DNA from: Pseudidiomarina marina
GTDB lineage: Bacteria > Pseudomonadota > Gammaproteobacteria > Enterobacterales > Alteromonadaceae
Direction of reading: 5' to 3'
Assembly: GCF_003987045.1 (NCBI RefSeq)
Contig: NZ_PIPZ01000001.1
Location: forward strand, 992,001 to 1,056,000
Length of the DNA: 64,000 nt
Shown here: piece after piece, positions 39,855-47,646 of the stretch
How positions within the stretch are numbered: the first letter of the stretch is position 1
Layout of the letters: every line of letters starts with the position of its first letter
Program-made: the position numbers and the translations under genes
The notes under the pieces: generated by a model
The model's database searches: none
What the model was told of the DNA's origin: nothing
The model's input: the letters and a program-made list of their open reading frames with translations, nothing else

Positions 39855-41141
39855 ATGTCTGAAAATAAAAAGAAGCTCAGTCTCACGAGCCGTATTGTTA
39901 TCGGGATGTTTGCCGGTATTGCCGTTGGCATTCTATTAAAGGCAATTTTCCCTGATAACACGATTGTCGAAGGTTACCTAACGAAAGGCTTGTTCTACGT
40001 TGTAGGCCAAATCTTCATTTCGTCACTACAGATGTTGGTTGTCCCTTTAGTTTTCGTGTCACTTGTGGTGGGTACCTGCTCGTTAAGTGATCCGAGTAAA
40101 TTGGGTCGACTCGGCGGTAAAGCCGTTGGTCTTTATTTAATTACCACTGCCATCGCGATTACCTTCGCCATCGCGATGGGGGTCATTGTGCAGCCCGGCA
40201 CCGGCATCGAGCTTGCCACTGATGCAACCTACGAACCTACCCAAGCACCATCGCTTGCTCAAGTGATTATCGATTTATTCCCAACCAACCCATTTAATGC
40301 ATTTGCCAACGGGAACATGCTGCAAATTATTGTTTTTGCACTGTTATTCGGTATCGCAATGGCATTAGTTGGCAAACCGGGTGAACGCATCAAAACATTA
40401 TTCGATGACTTTAACGACGTCATCATGAAGTTAGTCATTATCTTAATGAATATTGCACCATATGGCGTATTTGCGCTGATGGCGAAGCTGTTTTCAGAAA
40501 CGTCATTTGAGACTATCTTCAGTCTTGGCAAATATTTCTTGCTGGTGTTATTTGTCCTCATTGTTCATGCCCTAGTCACCTATCCGATTATTCTAAAAGG
40601 ATTATCTGGCATGAATCCGATTATTTTCTTACGCAAACTGCGTGAGGTTCAAATTTTCGGTTTTAGTACGGCAAGCTCTAACGCCACCATGCCGGTCACG
40701 TTAGAGACAGTGACCAAACGCCTCGGCGTACATAACAGTGTCGGTTCATTTACGGTGCCACTAGGTGCAACCATCAACATGGACGGCACCGCTATTATGC
40801 AAGGTGTAGCTACGGTATTTATCGCGCAGGTTTATTTAGTTGATTTAACCATCGCCGATTATCTTATGGTCGTCCTCACCGCAACACTCGCTTCAGTTGG
40901 TACTGCAGGTGTACCAGGCGTTGGCATGATTATGCTCGCCATGGTCCTCGGCCAGGTTGGCCTTCCTGTTGAAGGTATCGGCTTAATCATTGGTGTCGAT
41001 CGCCTACTCGACATGACTCGCACGGCTGTCAATGTCACTGGTGATGCGATGGTTTCAGTGATTGTGGCGAAAAGTGAAGGTGCGTTGGATGAAGATGTGT
41101 TCAACGACGCCAAAGCCGACCTAAAAGAAAGAAACCTCTAA
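39855..41141 (+). CDS. Dicarboxylate/amino acid:cation symporter (DAACS family)
   Basis: Sodium- or proton-coupled carrier of 428 residues with eight predicted transmembrane helices and two re-entrant loops. The serine-rich loop TASSNATMP, the substrate/sodium signature ATINMDGTA, and the C-terminal DRLLDMTRTAVNVTGD (Asp and Arg for substrate) are present. The family takes up glutamate, aspartate or C4-dicarboxylates; the Arg in the last motif suits an acidic substrate. GAAAGGA precedes the start. A palindromic repeat follows it. Confidence 0.92.
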   Translation: MSENKKKLSLTSRIVIGMFAGIAVGILLKAIFPDNTIVEGYLTKGLFYVVGQIFISSLQMLVVPLVFVSLVVGTCSLSDPSKLGRLGGKAVGLYLITTAIAITFAIAMGVIVQPGTGIELATDATYEPTQAPSLAQVIIDLFPTNPFNAFANGNMLQIIVFALLFGIAMALVGKPGERIKTLFDDFNDVIMKLVIILMNIAPYGVFALMAKLFSETSFETIFSLGKYFLLVLFVLIVHALVTYPIILKGLSGMNPIIFLRKLREVQIFGFSTASSNATMPVTLETVTKRLGVHNSVGSFTVPLGATINMDGTAIMQGVATVFIAQVYLVDLTIADYLMVVLTATLASVGTAGVPGVGMIMLAMVLGQVGLPVEGIGLIIGVDRLLDMTRTAVNVTGDAMVSVIVAKSEGALDEDVFNDAKADLKERNL

Positions 41142-41150
41142 AACCAAATG

Positions 41151-41256
41151 CGTTACTCGTTGTTCGTACGCTTCGCTGTTCGTCCGTGCTTCGCACTATT
41201 CGAAGAGCGAAGCGTTCGAACAGTGAGCGAAGTGAGCGGACGAATAACGAATAACG
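41151..41256. repeat. Intergenic palindromic repeat, copy 2
   Basis: Outer arms CGTTACTCGTTGTTCGTACG and its partner ending GACGAATAACGAATAACG (18 of 21 pair), with further CGCTTCGCTGTTCGT and GAACAGTGAGCGAAG segments inside. It fills the gap between convergent genes. Same family as copies at 33439, 47136 and 60350. Confidence 0.82.
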
Positions 41257-41260
41257 GTTT

Positions 41261-41959
41261 TTAACGGATTTCGCGCCAGATGAATTGCGTCAAACGGCCA
41301 TAATCAACCACCGCATCCGAACTTCCCGTCATCGCTTGCTCCAATACCTGCTCCAACACCGGCCACAACAATCTCGCAATATAATCATCAGCAGTATCAT
41401 CAACGCTCGCCTCAGGAAGCTCTAACGATGCTAAACGCACACTCAAAATGGGTTGTCCTTGATCAAACAAATTGAGTACAACGTTGTCCAGATAAGCTCG
41501 TTTTATTTGCCAAATGATCGGCTGCGATGCACGTTGTAACTGTGCTTGTTGATTTGCTGCATTGTATAACGCATGAAGATTCGATTGGCCTTTGTCCCAA
41601 TAGGCAATAGTCAACTGGGCATCTTTTGCCGTAACTGAATCAACGATTAAGGTGTTGTGACCGCTACCTAACCATTCCCCTTCGACAATCACCGAATCAG
41701 CACGTAACACCTCGTTTAAGCCAGCATCTAATTCTACTGCACGTGTACTGAGTCGAATCTCGTGAGCGCGTAATTCGCCCAATAACGTCACTAACTCTAA
41801 ATTTTTGTAAGCAAAATCAGCATCAAGGTGACTGTCAGCGCGCTGTTCGAGGATCTCACCCAGACGTTCCGACATCGTTTGCTCAGCACTTGCTGGTAAA
41901 CTATTCATAGCGACCACGACACCAAGTATCGCTTCACGTAAACCAAAATATTTTTTCAC
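41261..41959 (-). CDS. Periplasmic AsmA-like protein of unknown function
   Basis: Protein of 232 residues with a signal peptide cut near PASAEQ. The body alternates short beta strands (LVTLLGELRAHEIRLSTRAVEL, then LIVDSVTAKDAQLTIAYW) and has DKGQSNLHALYNAANQ, which recalls the NLxxLL turns of AsmA/DUF748 proteins. I do not recognise a specific family. It follows the Smr gene by 14 bases and may form a unit with it. AsmA-like proteins bear on lipid transport or outer-membrane assembly, but nothing here proves that. Confidence 0.6.
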   Translation of the reverse strand: MKKYFGLREAILGVVVAMNSLPASAEQTMSERLGEILEQRADSHLDADFAYKNLELVTLLGELRAHEIRLSTRAVELDAGLNEVLRADSVIVEGEWLGSGHNTLIVDSVTAKDAQLTIAYWDKGQSNLHALYNAANQQAQLQRASQPIIWQIKRAYLDNVVLNLFDQGQPILSVRLASLELPEASVDDTADDYIARLLWPVLEQVLEQAMTGSSDAVVDYGRLTQFIWREIR

Positions 41960-41973
41960 GACGAAAGAGCTCC

Positions 41974-42549
41974 TCAGCGGCGTTGATGTCGCTCTCGATT
42001 CAGTTGTTTTTGCGTCGCATTCTTCCGCAACATCACGTATACGGCCCCACTACCACCATGATGGCGTTGTGCACTATGGAATGCCATCACCGGCTCTAGT
42101 TCGCGCAGCCATTTGTTCACGTAACTTTTAATCAGTGCTGGGTGTGGTTTGGAATGCTTCCCCTGACCATGAATGACTAAAGCTGACCGAACGCCACTGC
42201 GATGACAGTCTTGAATGAACTCAAATAACGCAACACGCGCTTCTCGCAGAGTGTGGTGATGTAAGTTCAAGCTGGCTTCAATTGGGTATTGCCCTAAACG
42301 CAAACGCTTATAAACACCGTGTTGCACACCGTCGCGCTGAAACGCGATGGTATCGAGCGGCTCAACAAGTTCCACGTATTCGGTGGATAAGAAGTTAATG
42401 TCTTCCTCAAGCTGCTGTTCTGCTGCTTTACGGCGCTCTAGCTGCGCAAGAGTAGGTGTAAACGCTGTTCGGATATCCGCAACGTCCTCCCCAGCAAGGG
42501 GAGTGACGTCGGTCATTTCACGGCGAAACAGCTCAAAATCATCGCTCAT
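41974..42549 (-). CDS. Smr-domain DNA/RNA-binding endonuclease-like protein
   Basis: Cytoplasmic protein of 191 residues. The N-terminal half is helical and the C-terminal Smr domain (about 105-185) has LNLHHHTLREARVALFEFI, VIHGQGKHSKPHPALIKSYV and HHGGSGAVYVMLRK. Smr domains nick DNA or cut RNA; the LDxH element is LNLH here. GAGGG is six bases before the ATG at 42549; the GTG-type frame opening at 42561 is not needed. SmrA or SmrB-like naming cannot be decided. Confidence 0.86.
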   Translation of the reverse strand: MSDDFELFRREMTDVTPLAGEDVADIRTAFTPTLAQLERRKAAEQQLEEDINFLSTEYVELVEPLDTIAFQRDGVQHGVYKRLRLGQYPIEASLNLHHHTLREARVALFEFIQDCHRSGVRSALVIHGQGKHSKPHPALIKSYVNKWLRELEPVMAFHSAQRHHGGSGAVYVMLRKNATQKQLNRERHQRR

Positions 42550-42595
42550 GGTTTCCCTCACTTAACCCGTTACCCGTACCACATGGTTACTAAGA

Positions 42596-43594
42596 TTAAT
42601 TTTTACTGAGAAAGTTCTTCACGGCATACAGCACGGCAGAAACATTGCGCCCCACGCGCTCTCCAATGTTCTTCTTGACCACATATCGCACCAAGAACAT
42701 ATCGTGGCTCTCGCGACGTTCCAACAACCATGCATCGCTCGTAGTTAATGAATCGACTAAGCCATATTCAAGAGCTTCTTGCGCGGTCCAATACTCGCCG
42801 GTAGCGACTTTGTCAAAATTGAGCTCAGGCCGATACTTACGAATATGCTCTTTAAATTGTTCATGGATATTCTCAAGATCTTGTTTAAACTTGCGACGTC
42901 CTTCCTCGGTGTTTTCACCGAACATCGTTAACGTGCGCTTATATTCACCCGCGGTAACTTGTTCAAAATCAACATCGTGCTTTTTCAGCCAACGGTGAAA
43001 ATTAGGTAACTGAGCGAGCACACCTATTGAACCGATAATAGCAAATGGAGCGGCTTGGATATGGTTCGCAACGGATGCCATCATGTAACCGCCGCTTGCA
43101 GCGACTTTATCAACACTGACAATTAGTTCGAGTTGTGCATCGCGCAAACGCTGTAACTGAGCTGCACCTAAGCCATAACCGTGAACAACACCACCTGGAC
43201 TTTCAAGACGAACCATGACTTGCTCGCCCGGCTCAGCAACAGCAACAATCGCATTTACTTCACGACGGAGTGAGTCGACTTCATGGGCATCCATACTTCC
43301 CTTAAAGTCGATGACAAAAATGCGTTTACGTGGTGTATCGCTCTTTTCTTCTTTTTGTTTTTTCTTAAGCGCCTTTTGCGCTTTCTTGCGGTGTTTTTTA
43401 TCAAGCAATTCAAGTTTCAATCGATGAACACCATCACGTAGATCATCAGAAAGCCGATCGATGACGAGCTCACCCTTTTTGCCCTTCTGCCGCTGTGCTA
43501 CTTGTGCCATAACGCCGACGATCATCATCACCGCAAACACAATAATGGCGGCTTTTAAGACAAATAGAATCAGGTCTTGTGCTATATCCCACAT
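42596..43594 (-). CDS. sohB: Inner-membrane peptidase SohB (S49 family)
   Basis: Serine protease of the SppA/SohB group, 332 residues. An N-terminal membrane helix (about 7-31) precedes a Lys-rich coiled-coil stretch (about 55-85) and the ClpP-fold S49 domain with the Ser-Lys dyad: Ser167 in KVAASGGYMMA and Lys219 in GEYKRTLTMFG. It lies after a terminator and is monocistronic or leads the Smr gene 46 bases later. Role in membrane-protein quality control is inferred from the family. Confidence 0.94.
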   Translation of the reverse strand: MWDIAQDLILFVLKAAIIVFAVMMIVGVMAQVAQRQKGKKGELVIDRLSDDLRDGVHRLKLELLDKKHRKKAQKALKKKQKEEKSDTPRKRIFVIDFKGSMDAHEVDSLRREVNAIVAVAEPGEQVMVRLESPGGVVHGYGLGAAQLQRLRDAQLELIVSVDKVAASGGYMMASVANHIQAAPFAIIGSIGVLAQLPNFHRWLKKHDVDFEQVTAGEYKRTLTMFGENTEEGRRKFKQDLENIHEQFKEHIRKYRPELNFDKVATGEYWTAQEALEYGLVDSLTTSDAWLLERRESHDMFLVRYVVKKNIGERVGRNVSAVLYAVKNFLSKN

Positions 43595-43607
43595 TTGTTT
43601 TCTCCAT

Positions 43608-43635
43608 AAAAAAAGGCCGTCGAAGCGGCCTTTTT
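43608..43635 (-). terminator. Rho-independent terminator of the lipase gene
   Basis: On the minus strand, GGCCG / CGGCC with a six-base loop and A/T extensions ends in seven T residues, 20 bases after the stop at 43655. It separates the lipase from sohB. Confidence 0.82.
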
Positions 43636-43654
43636 AATCTCGCGTCGATGTTGC

Positions 43655-46117
43655 TTATGGTTGCACAACATCTGGGTTTTGAACAGGGATAACCGTGTTA
43701 TCTGTACTGAACCAAACCGCTGTTTGCGTTTGCATTTCTTGAGTCGCCGCAGGAGATGCTGATGGATCAACAATTGAACCATGGCTACCCTCAGTGAAGC
43801 GAACTGCACCTGATACTGGCGTACCATCAACAGTAACTAGCGTTTCTGCAACGGTTTCTAAACCAAGCGCTGTAATTAACGGCTCAGTACCAGCCAAAGG
43901 CTTACCTTGTACCGCATTCGGAATCACTTGGTCTGGCAAGTTTTCACCACCATCACCCACTACTTCAATTAAGTGGATAGGCGTTTCAGTTGCTAACAAC
44001 GTGTCGGTATAGTTAATTGGGTCTGCCGAATCAACCACAGTTTGAGCTGCAAAAGCAAACTGCTCGAACACAGCGTTAATACCTGCTTGCTCAGCGGCAC
44101 TCAAACTCGCCCAGAATTGGTCATAAACCTCAATCAACAGGCCTTGGAACTCAGGGTCAGTTGGTGCAACGCCTTGAGCTTCAGCGGTCGCATTCACCGC
44201 CGCAGCAAAGTCAGCACTCTGTGCATATAGCAATTGACTCTTAATTACCGGACCAAAGCTGTTTGATTCCAACAAGAAATTAGCAATACTTCCGCCTGGC
44301 GCCATCAATGAGCTACCGTTTACTGCAAACAACGGCGTTGCCGCTTCAAGAGGCCCCGTCATTGGCGTGTTTGCCACAGCACTGAACGCAGTACCGGCAA
44401 TTGCACCCAATGAATGACCAGCAAAGTAAACACGGCTGGCATCAATTGGAGCATTCGTTGCATTCAAGCTTAAACGTAAACCAAGCAAGTCAGAAACTGA
44501 CTGGCGCAAGTTATCACGCGTCGTCAGCAAGCTACCTAAGTTCATATAAGCCGTTGCCGGACCTTCACCCGCAGTCGCGTTAATCGCACCGAAACCACGG
44601 TCACCGTGTAGTGGATGATCAATTGCCACGGTAGCAACGCCGTTCAATGCCATCATGCCGGCCAATGCCAATGAGGTTTCTTTGTAAGCCGTAATACCGT
44701 GTTGGAAAATCGCCACCGGCCATCCATCAGCTGGCATAGTGATTGGGTCAAGCCCCTGAGCTCCGCGCACCGCGTTTACCGTTGCCAAGTCTGGCACGGT
44801 CATCACAGCATTCACGGTTACATCGCCCTGCACCGCTGGCACTGGGTTGTATTTCGTGACGTGACGCTCTTCGTCAACACCTGGGAAATCCATCGCGGCT
44901 ACTGCTTCTGGCGTGCTCGCTTGTAAACAAGCTTGAACCCAAGCCGGAATAAAGGTCGCAGCACCACCACTCAACCAAGACGGGTCAATTGATGGGGTAT
45001 TCATTGGATCAATCGCACCAGCTTGAATCGCACCAAGTACAGAGACGCCGCTATCACATTTTGCCATCCAACGACCAGTTAAAGGCGCTGTTGGATTTTC
45101 AGTAGATGGCAATGGTGAGAAGTACGGCAAAGTCACTTGACCGCCATAAACTTGTGCAGTGCTCGATACCGCATAAGCAGGATTCGTCGGATCGTTCGGT
45201 AAAGCACCAGCCTGAACCAATGCTTGAGCGGCATTGTAACCCAACGGCGCAACGCCCAACGATGGTGACGGTGTACCCGCCGCAGCGGTCGCAGAGAATT
45301 GTGCTGCCATCATAGTTTTCACCATGTGGAACGCATCAGCTGTCGATTGTGTTGTAAAGCTCGAGGTATAGATAACCGTATCGGTATCAACACCAGCCGC
45401 CGCAAGCGCAGCTTCATGGCTGTTAATCAAACCTTGCAAGCTTTGGGCTGCTGGGTCTGAAGATACTGGCTCAGTACTTACCGGGCGCTTCATTAAACCA
45501 TAGGTCTGTGATGGCTTCACAGAACGTCCCAAAGAATCCTGGATATTGTCTGTTAGTACCGCCATGTAACCGGTTTTGGCCTTGAATGGCTTTAATGGAA
45601 TAACAGCGACACCACCAGCGCCGGTTGCACGCACAATGAAATCTTCACCATGCACCAGTTCCGCAGCCACCGCACAGGTTACTGCTGGGCTTGGTGCAGC
45701 TGCGCATGATTCGCTCACGTCACTGCCGCCCATAATGGTTTCGAACACACGAATTGAGCCTGCCGCTTCAAGTGAAGCTGAATCAACAACAACTTGATCA
45801 CCGTTTTCGTCAACCGGTAACGAGAAATCAAAAGTCAATGTTGAATGCGTACCCCAACCATCAAGGCCGTTGATAGCAACTTGCGGATCACCACCATTAC
45901 TCGGATCGGCCACTGGAATATTGAGCGTACCGTCAACAGTGCCGCTCAAAAGTATATTACTAGGTACCGGAACTTCACCATTTGATGGATCAAAAACGGC
46001 ACGGGTTGCTGCGACTTGATATTCGGTTTTTACCGATTCTGGCGCATCTTCGCCGCTACCACAGCCAACTAAGCTGAGCGCGCTACCGATGGCAGTTACA
46101 AGCAAGAGTTTTTTCAT
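43655..46117 (-). CDS. Surface lipoprotein lipase, VolA / Pla-1-cef family
   Basis: Exported lipase of 820 residues. It starts with a lipoprotein signal and lipobox LVGC (MKKLLLVTAIGSALSLVGC). The long N-terminal beta-rich part (about 30-450) is typical of the VolA/Pla-1/cef family, and the alpha/beta-hydrolase domain holds the nucleophile Ser569 in FAGHSLGAIAG, preceded by QHGITAYKETSLALAG. In Vibrio cholerae VolA is an outer-surface lysophospholipase. Substrate here is unknown, but exogenous phospholipid use is likely. It is convergent with nothing and divergent from yciK. Confidence 0.9.
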   Translation of the reverse strand: MKKLLLVTAIGSALSLVGCGSGEDAPESVKTEYQVAATRAVFDPSNGEVPVPSNILLSGTVDGTLNIPVADPSNGGDPQVAINGLDGWGTHSTLTFDFSLPVDENGDQVVVDSASLEAAGSIRVFETIMGGSDVSESCAAAPSPAVTCAVAAELVHGEDFIVRATGAGGVAVIPLKPFKAKTGYMAVLTDNIQDSLGRSVKPSQTYGLMKRPVSTEPVSSDPAAQSLQGLINSHEAALAAAGVDTDTVIYTSSFTTQSTADAFHMVKTMMAAQFSATAAAGTPSPSLGVAPLGYNAAQALVQAGALPNDPTNPAYAVSSTAQVYGGQVTLPYFSPLPSTENPTAPLTGRWMAKCDSGVSVLGAIQAGAIDPMNTPSIDPSWLSGGAATFIPAWVQACLQASTPEAVAAMDFPGVDEERHVTKYNPVPAVQGDVTVNAVMTVPDLATVNAVRGAQGLDPITMPADGWPVAIFQHGITAYKETSLALAGMMALNGVATVAIDHPLHGDRGFGAINATAGEGPATAYMNLGSLLTTRDNLRQSVSDLLGLRLSLNATNAPIDASRVYFAGHSLGAIAGTAFSAVANTPMTGPLEAATPLFAVNGSSLMAPGGSIANFLLESNSFGPVIKSQLLYAQSADFAAAVNATAEAQGVAPTDPEFQGLLIEVYDQFWASLSAAEQAGINAVFEQFAFAAQTVVDSADPINYTDTLLATETPIHLIEVVGDGGENLPDQVIPNAVQGKPLAGTEPLITALGLETVAETLVTVDGTPVSGAVRFTEGSHGSIVDPSASPAATQEMQTQTAVWFSTDNTVIPVQNPDVVQP

Positions 46118-46366
46118 GAGGCTTCCCCAATCCTTGTTCGTGTTGTTATGTATTGAGCACCTGCAGGATGCTGTTGTTCATTTTGCCTATCATCGCTTTT
46201 TTAAACTGGTACGACAAGACGTTTTAATTAACAAAATTTTATACACTGTCTGAGCTTAACTTGAAAGTATTTCTCAATAATTTATCCCCAGCTACTGAGA
46301 ATAATAGCAAAAACCAGTACACTTAGCGTATTCATAGATTCAGTTAAACAAGAGTGTAAGCCGAAA

Positions 46367-47125
46367 ATGACTGCAATGCATAATGATCCGAAAAACTACG
46401 TCATCCAAGAAGGTTCGCTAACAGGTAAGGTTATTTTAGTAACCGGGGCCGGTGATGGCATCGGCCGTGAAGCAGCAAAAACATTTGCTGCTTGTGGCGC
46501 AACGGTGATTCTACTTGGTCGCACAGTCAAAAAGCTCGAGGCAGTTTATGACGAAATTATTGCCGCCGGTCATCCAGAGCCCGCGATTGTGCCGCTGGAT
46601 ATGAAAGGTGCGACAAAATCACATTACCAAGGCATGGCAGCAACCATCATCGAACAATTCGGTCGTTTAGATGGCTTACTTCAAAATGCGAGTTTACTCG
46701 GCGTATTATCACCGTTCGAACATATTGATCACGACTCGTGGAATGACATTATGCAGGTGAACGTGACCGCACAATTCATGATGACTCAAGCGCTCATGCC
46801 AGCATTAAAAAAAGCGCCGCACGCTAGCATCATCTTTACATCATCCGGTGTAGGTCGTGAAGGTCGCGCATTCTGGGGCCCTTATGCCGTCAGCAAGTTC
46901 GCCACCGAAGGTCTTGCTCAAGTGATGGCTGATGAATATGACGGCACGAACGTGCGCGTCAATGTTATTAATCCCGGAGCAACGCGCACGACCATGCGTT
47001 CGAAAGCCTACCCAGCGGAAGATCCGAATAAACTTAAAACGCCAGCAGATTTAATGCCGACGTACGTGTATTTGATGTCGGACGATAGCATCGGCGTCAA
47101 CAATCAGTCCCTCAACGCCCAATAA
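46367..47125 (+). CDS. yciK: YciK family short-chain oxidoreductase
   Basis: NAD(P)-dependent SDR of 252 residues. Rossmann motif VTGAGDGIGREAAKTFA, structural LLQNASLLG, catalytic Ser in IIFTSSGVG and the YxxxK pair in YAVSKFATEGLAQVM are present. The tail EDPNKLKTPADLMPTYVYLMSDDS is characteristic of YciK. Substrate unknown. The ribosome site is weak; the second Met (46376) is an alternative start. A palindromic repeat begins 11 bases after the stop. Confidence 0.92.
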   Translation: MTAMHNDPKNYVIQEGSLTGKVILVTGAGDGIGREAAKTFAACGATVILLGRTVKKLEAVYDEIIAAGHPEPAIVPLDMKGATKSHYQGMAATIIEQFGRLDGLLQNASLLGVLSPFEHIDHDSWNDIMQVNVTAQFMMTQALMPALKKAPHASIIFTSSGVGREGRAFWGPYAVSKFATEGLAQVMADEYDGTNVRVNVINPGATRTTMRSKAYPAEDPNKLKTPADLMPTYVYLMSDDSIGVNNQSLNAQ

Positions 47126-47135
47126 CTGCGGAAAG

Positions 47136-47287
47136 CGTTACTCGTTAGTCGTTATTCGTTGTTCGTTACTGGTTAAAACAAACTTAAACAAAAAAATCTC
47201 CGCGCACGCAGTGCGTCGGAGATTTCGTGTCTTAACGCCTTTTTATTTTCGCTTTTCCGAATAACGAATAACGATTAACGAATAACG
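47136..47287. repeat. Intergenic palindromic repeat, copy 3 (with inserted hairpin)
   Basis: Arms of 30 bases (47136-47165 and 47258-47287; 27 of 30 pair), made of CGTTATTCGTT units. Between the arms lies a separate hairpin (about 47195-47224, AATCTCCG...CGGAGATT) with a T-run only on the minus strand. The right arm ends four bases before the -35 of the copper promoter. Same family as copies at 33439, 41151 and 60350. Confidence 0.85.
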
Positions 47288-47290
47288 CAC

Positions 47291-47319
47291 TTGATCTTTA
47301 TAGGGTAGCCCCCTATATT
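47291..47319 (+). promoter_or_regulatory. csoR-copA promoter with CsoR-type operator
   Basis: TTGATC (-35, 47291-47296), 17-base spacer, TATATT (-10, 47314-47319). The palindrome ATAGGG-N5-CCCTAT (47300-47316) fills the spacer and overlaps the -10. G/C-tract palindromes of this form are the usual CsoR operator, so copper-relieved self-repression is expected. Confidence 0.8.
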
Positions 47320-47348
47320 ATATGCATCACTTCATTGAGGATACCGTG

Positions 47349-47636
47349 ATGCAACACACCGTTACCCCCCATCCAGATAAATTAAAGCAGAATCTCAAGC
47401 AGCGACTTGCGCGCATCGAAGGGCAAGTACGCGGACTGCAACGAATGATTGAAAATGACACATACTGTGATGATGTTCTAAATCAAATTGCATCGGTGCA
47501 AGCAGCGCTGACTGGCGTCGCTCGTAAGTTACTCACGCAACATATGCATAGCTGTGTCAAACAGCGAATTCAATCGGGTGACGAGAGCGTATTGGACGAA
47601 CTAGATACAACTATTGAGCGTTTATTGAAGCGCTAA
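47349..47636 (+). CDS. csoR: CsoR-family copper-sensing repressor
   Basis: Helical DNA-binding repressor of the CsoR/RcnR family, 95 residues. The family block LKQRLARIEGQVRGLQRMIE is followed by the copper ligand set Cys40, His65 and Cys69 (spacing C-x24-H-x3-C), which equals the Cys-His-Cys site of copper CsoR and differs from the sites of FrmR and RcnR. The frame opens at 47322, which lies before the expected transcript start; GAGG eight bases before the ATG at 47349 marks the true start. It lies 10 bases before copA, under the operator at 47300-47316. Confidence 0.9.
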   Translation: MQHTVTPHPDKLKQNLKQRLARIEGQVRGLQRMIENDTYCDDVLNQIASVQAALTGVARKLLTQHMHSCVKQRIQSGDESVLDELDTTIERLLKR

Positions 47637-47646
47637 GGAGCTAACT

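Noticed and set aside
47195-47224. Rho-independent terminator for yciK
   Set aside because: The stem is good, but the T-run is on the minus strand only; on the plus strand it is followed by TTTCGTG.
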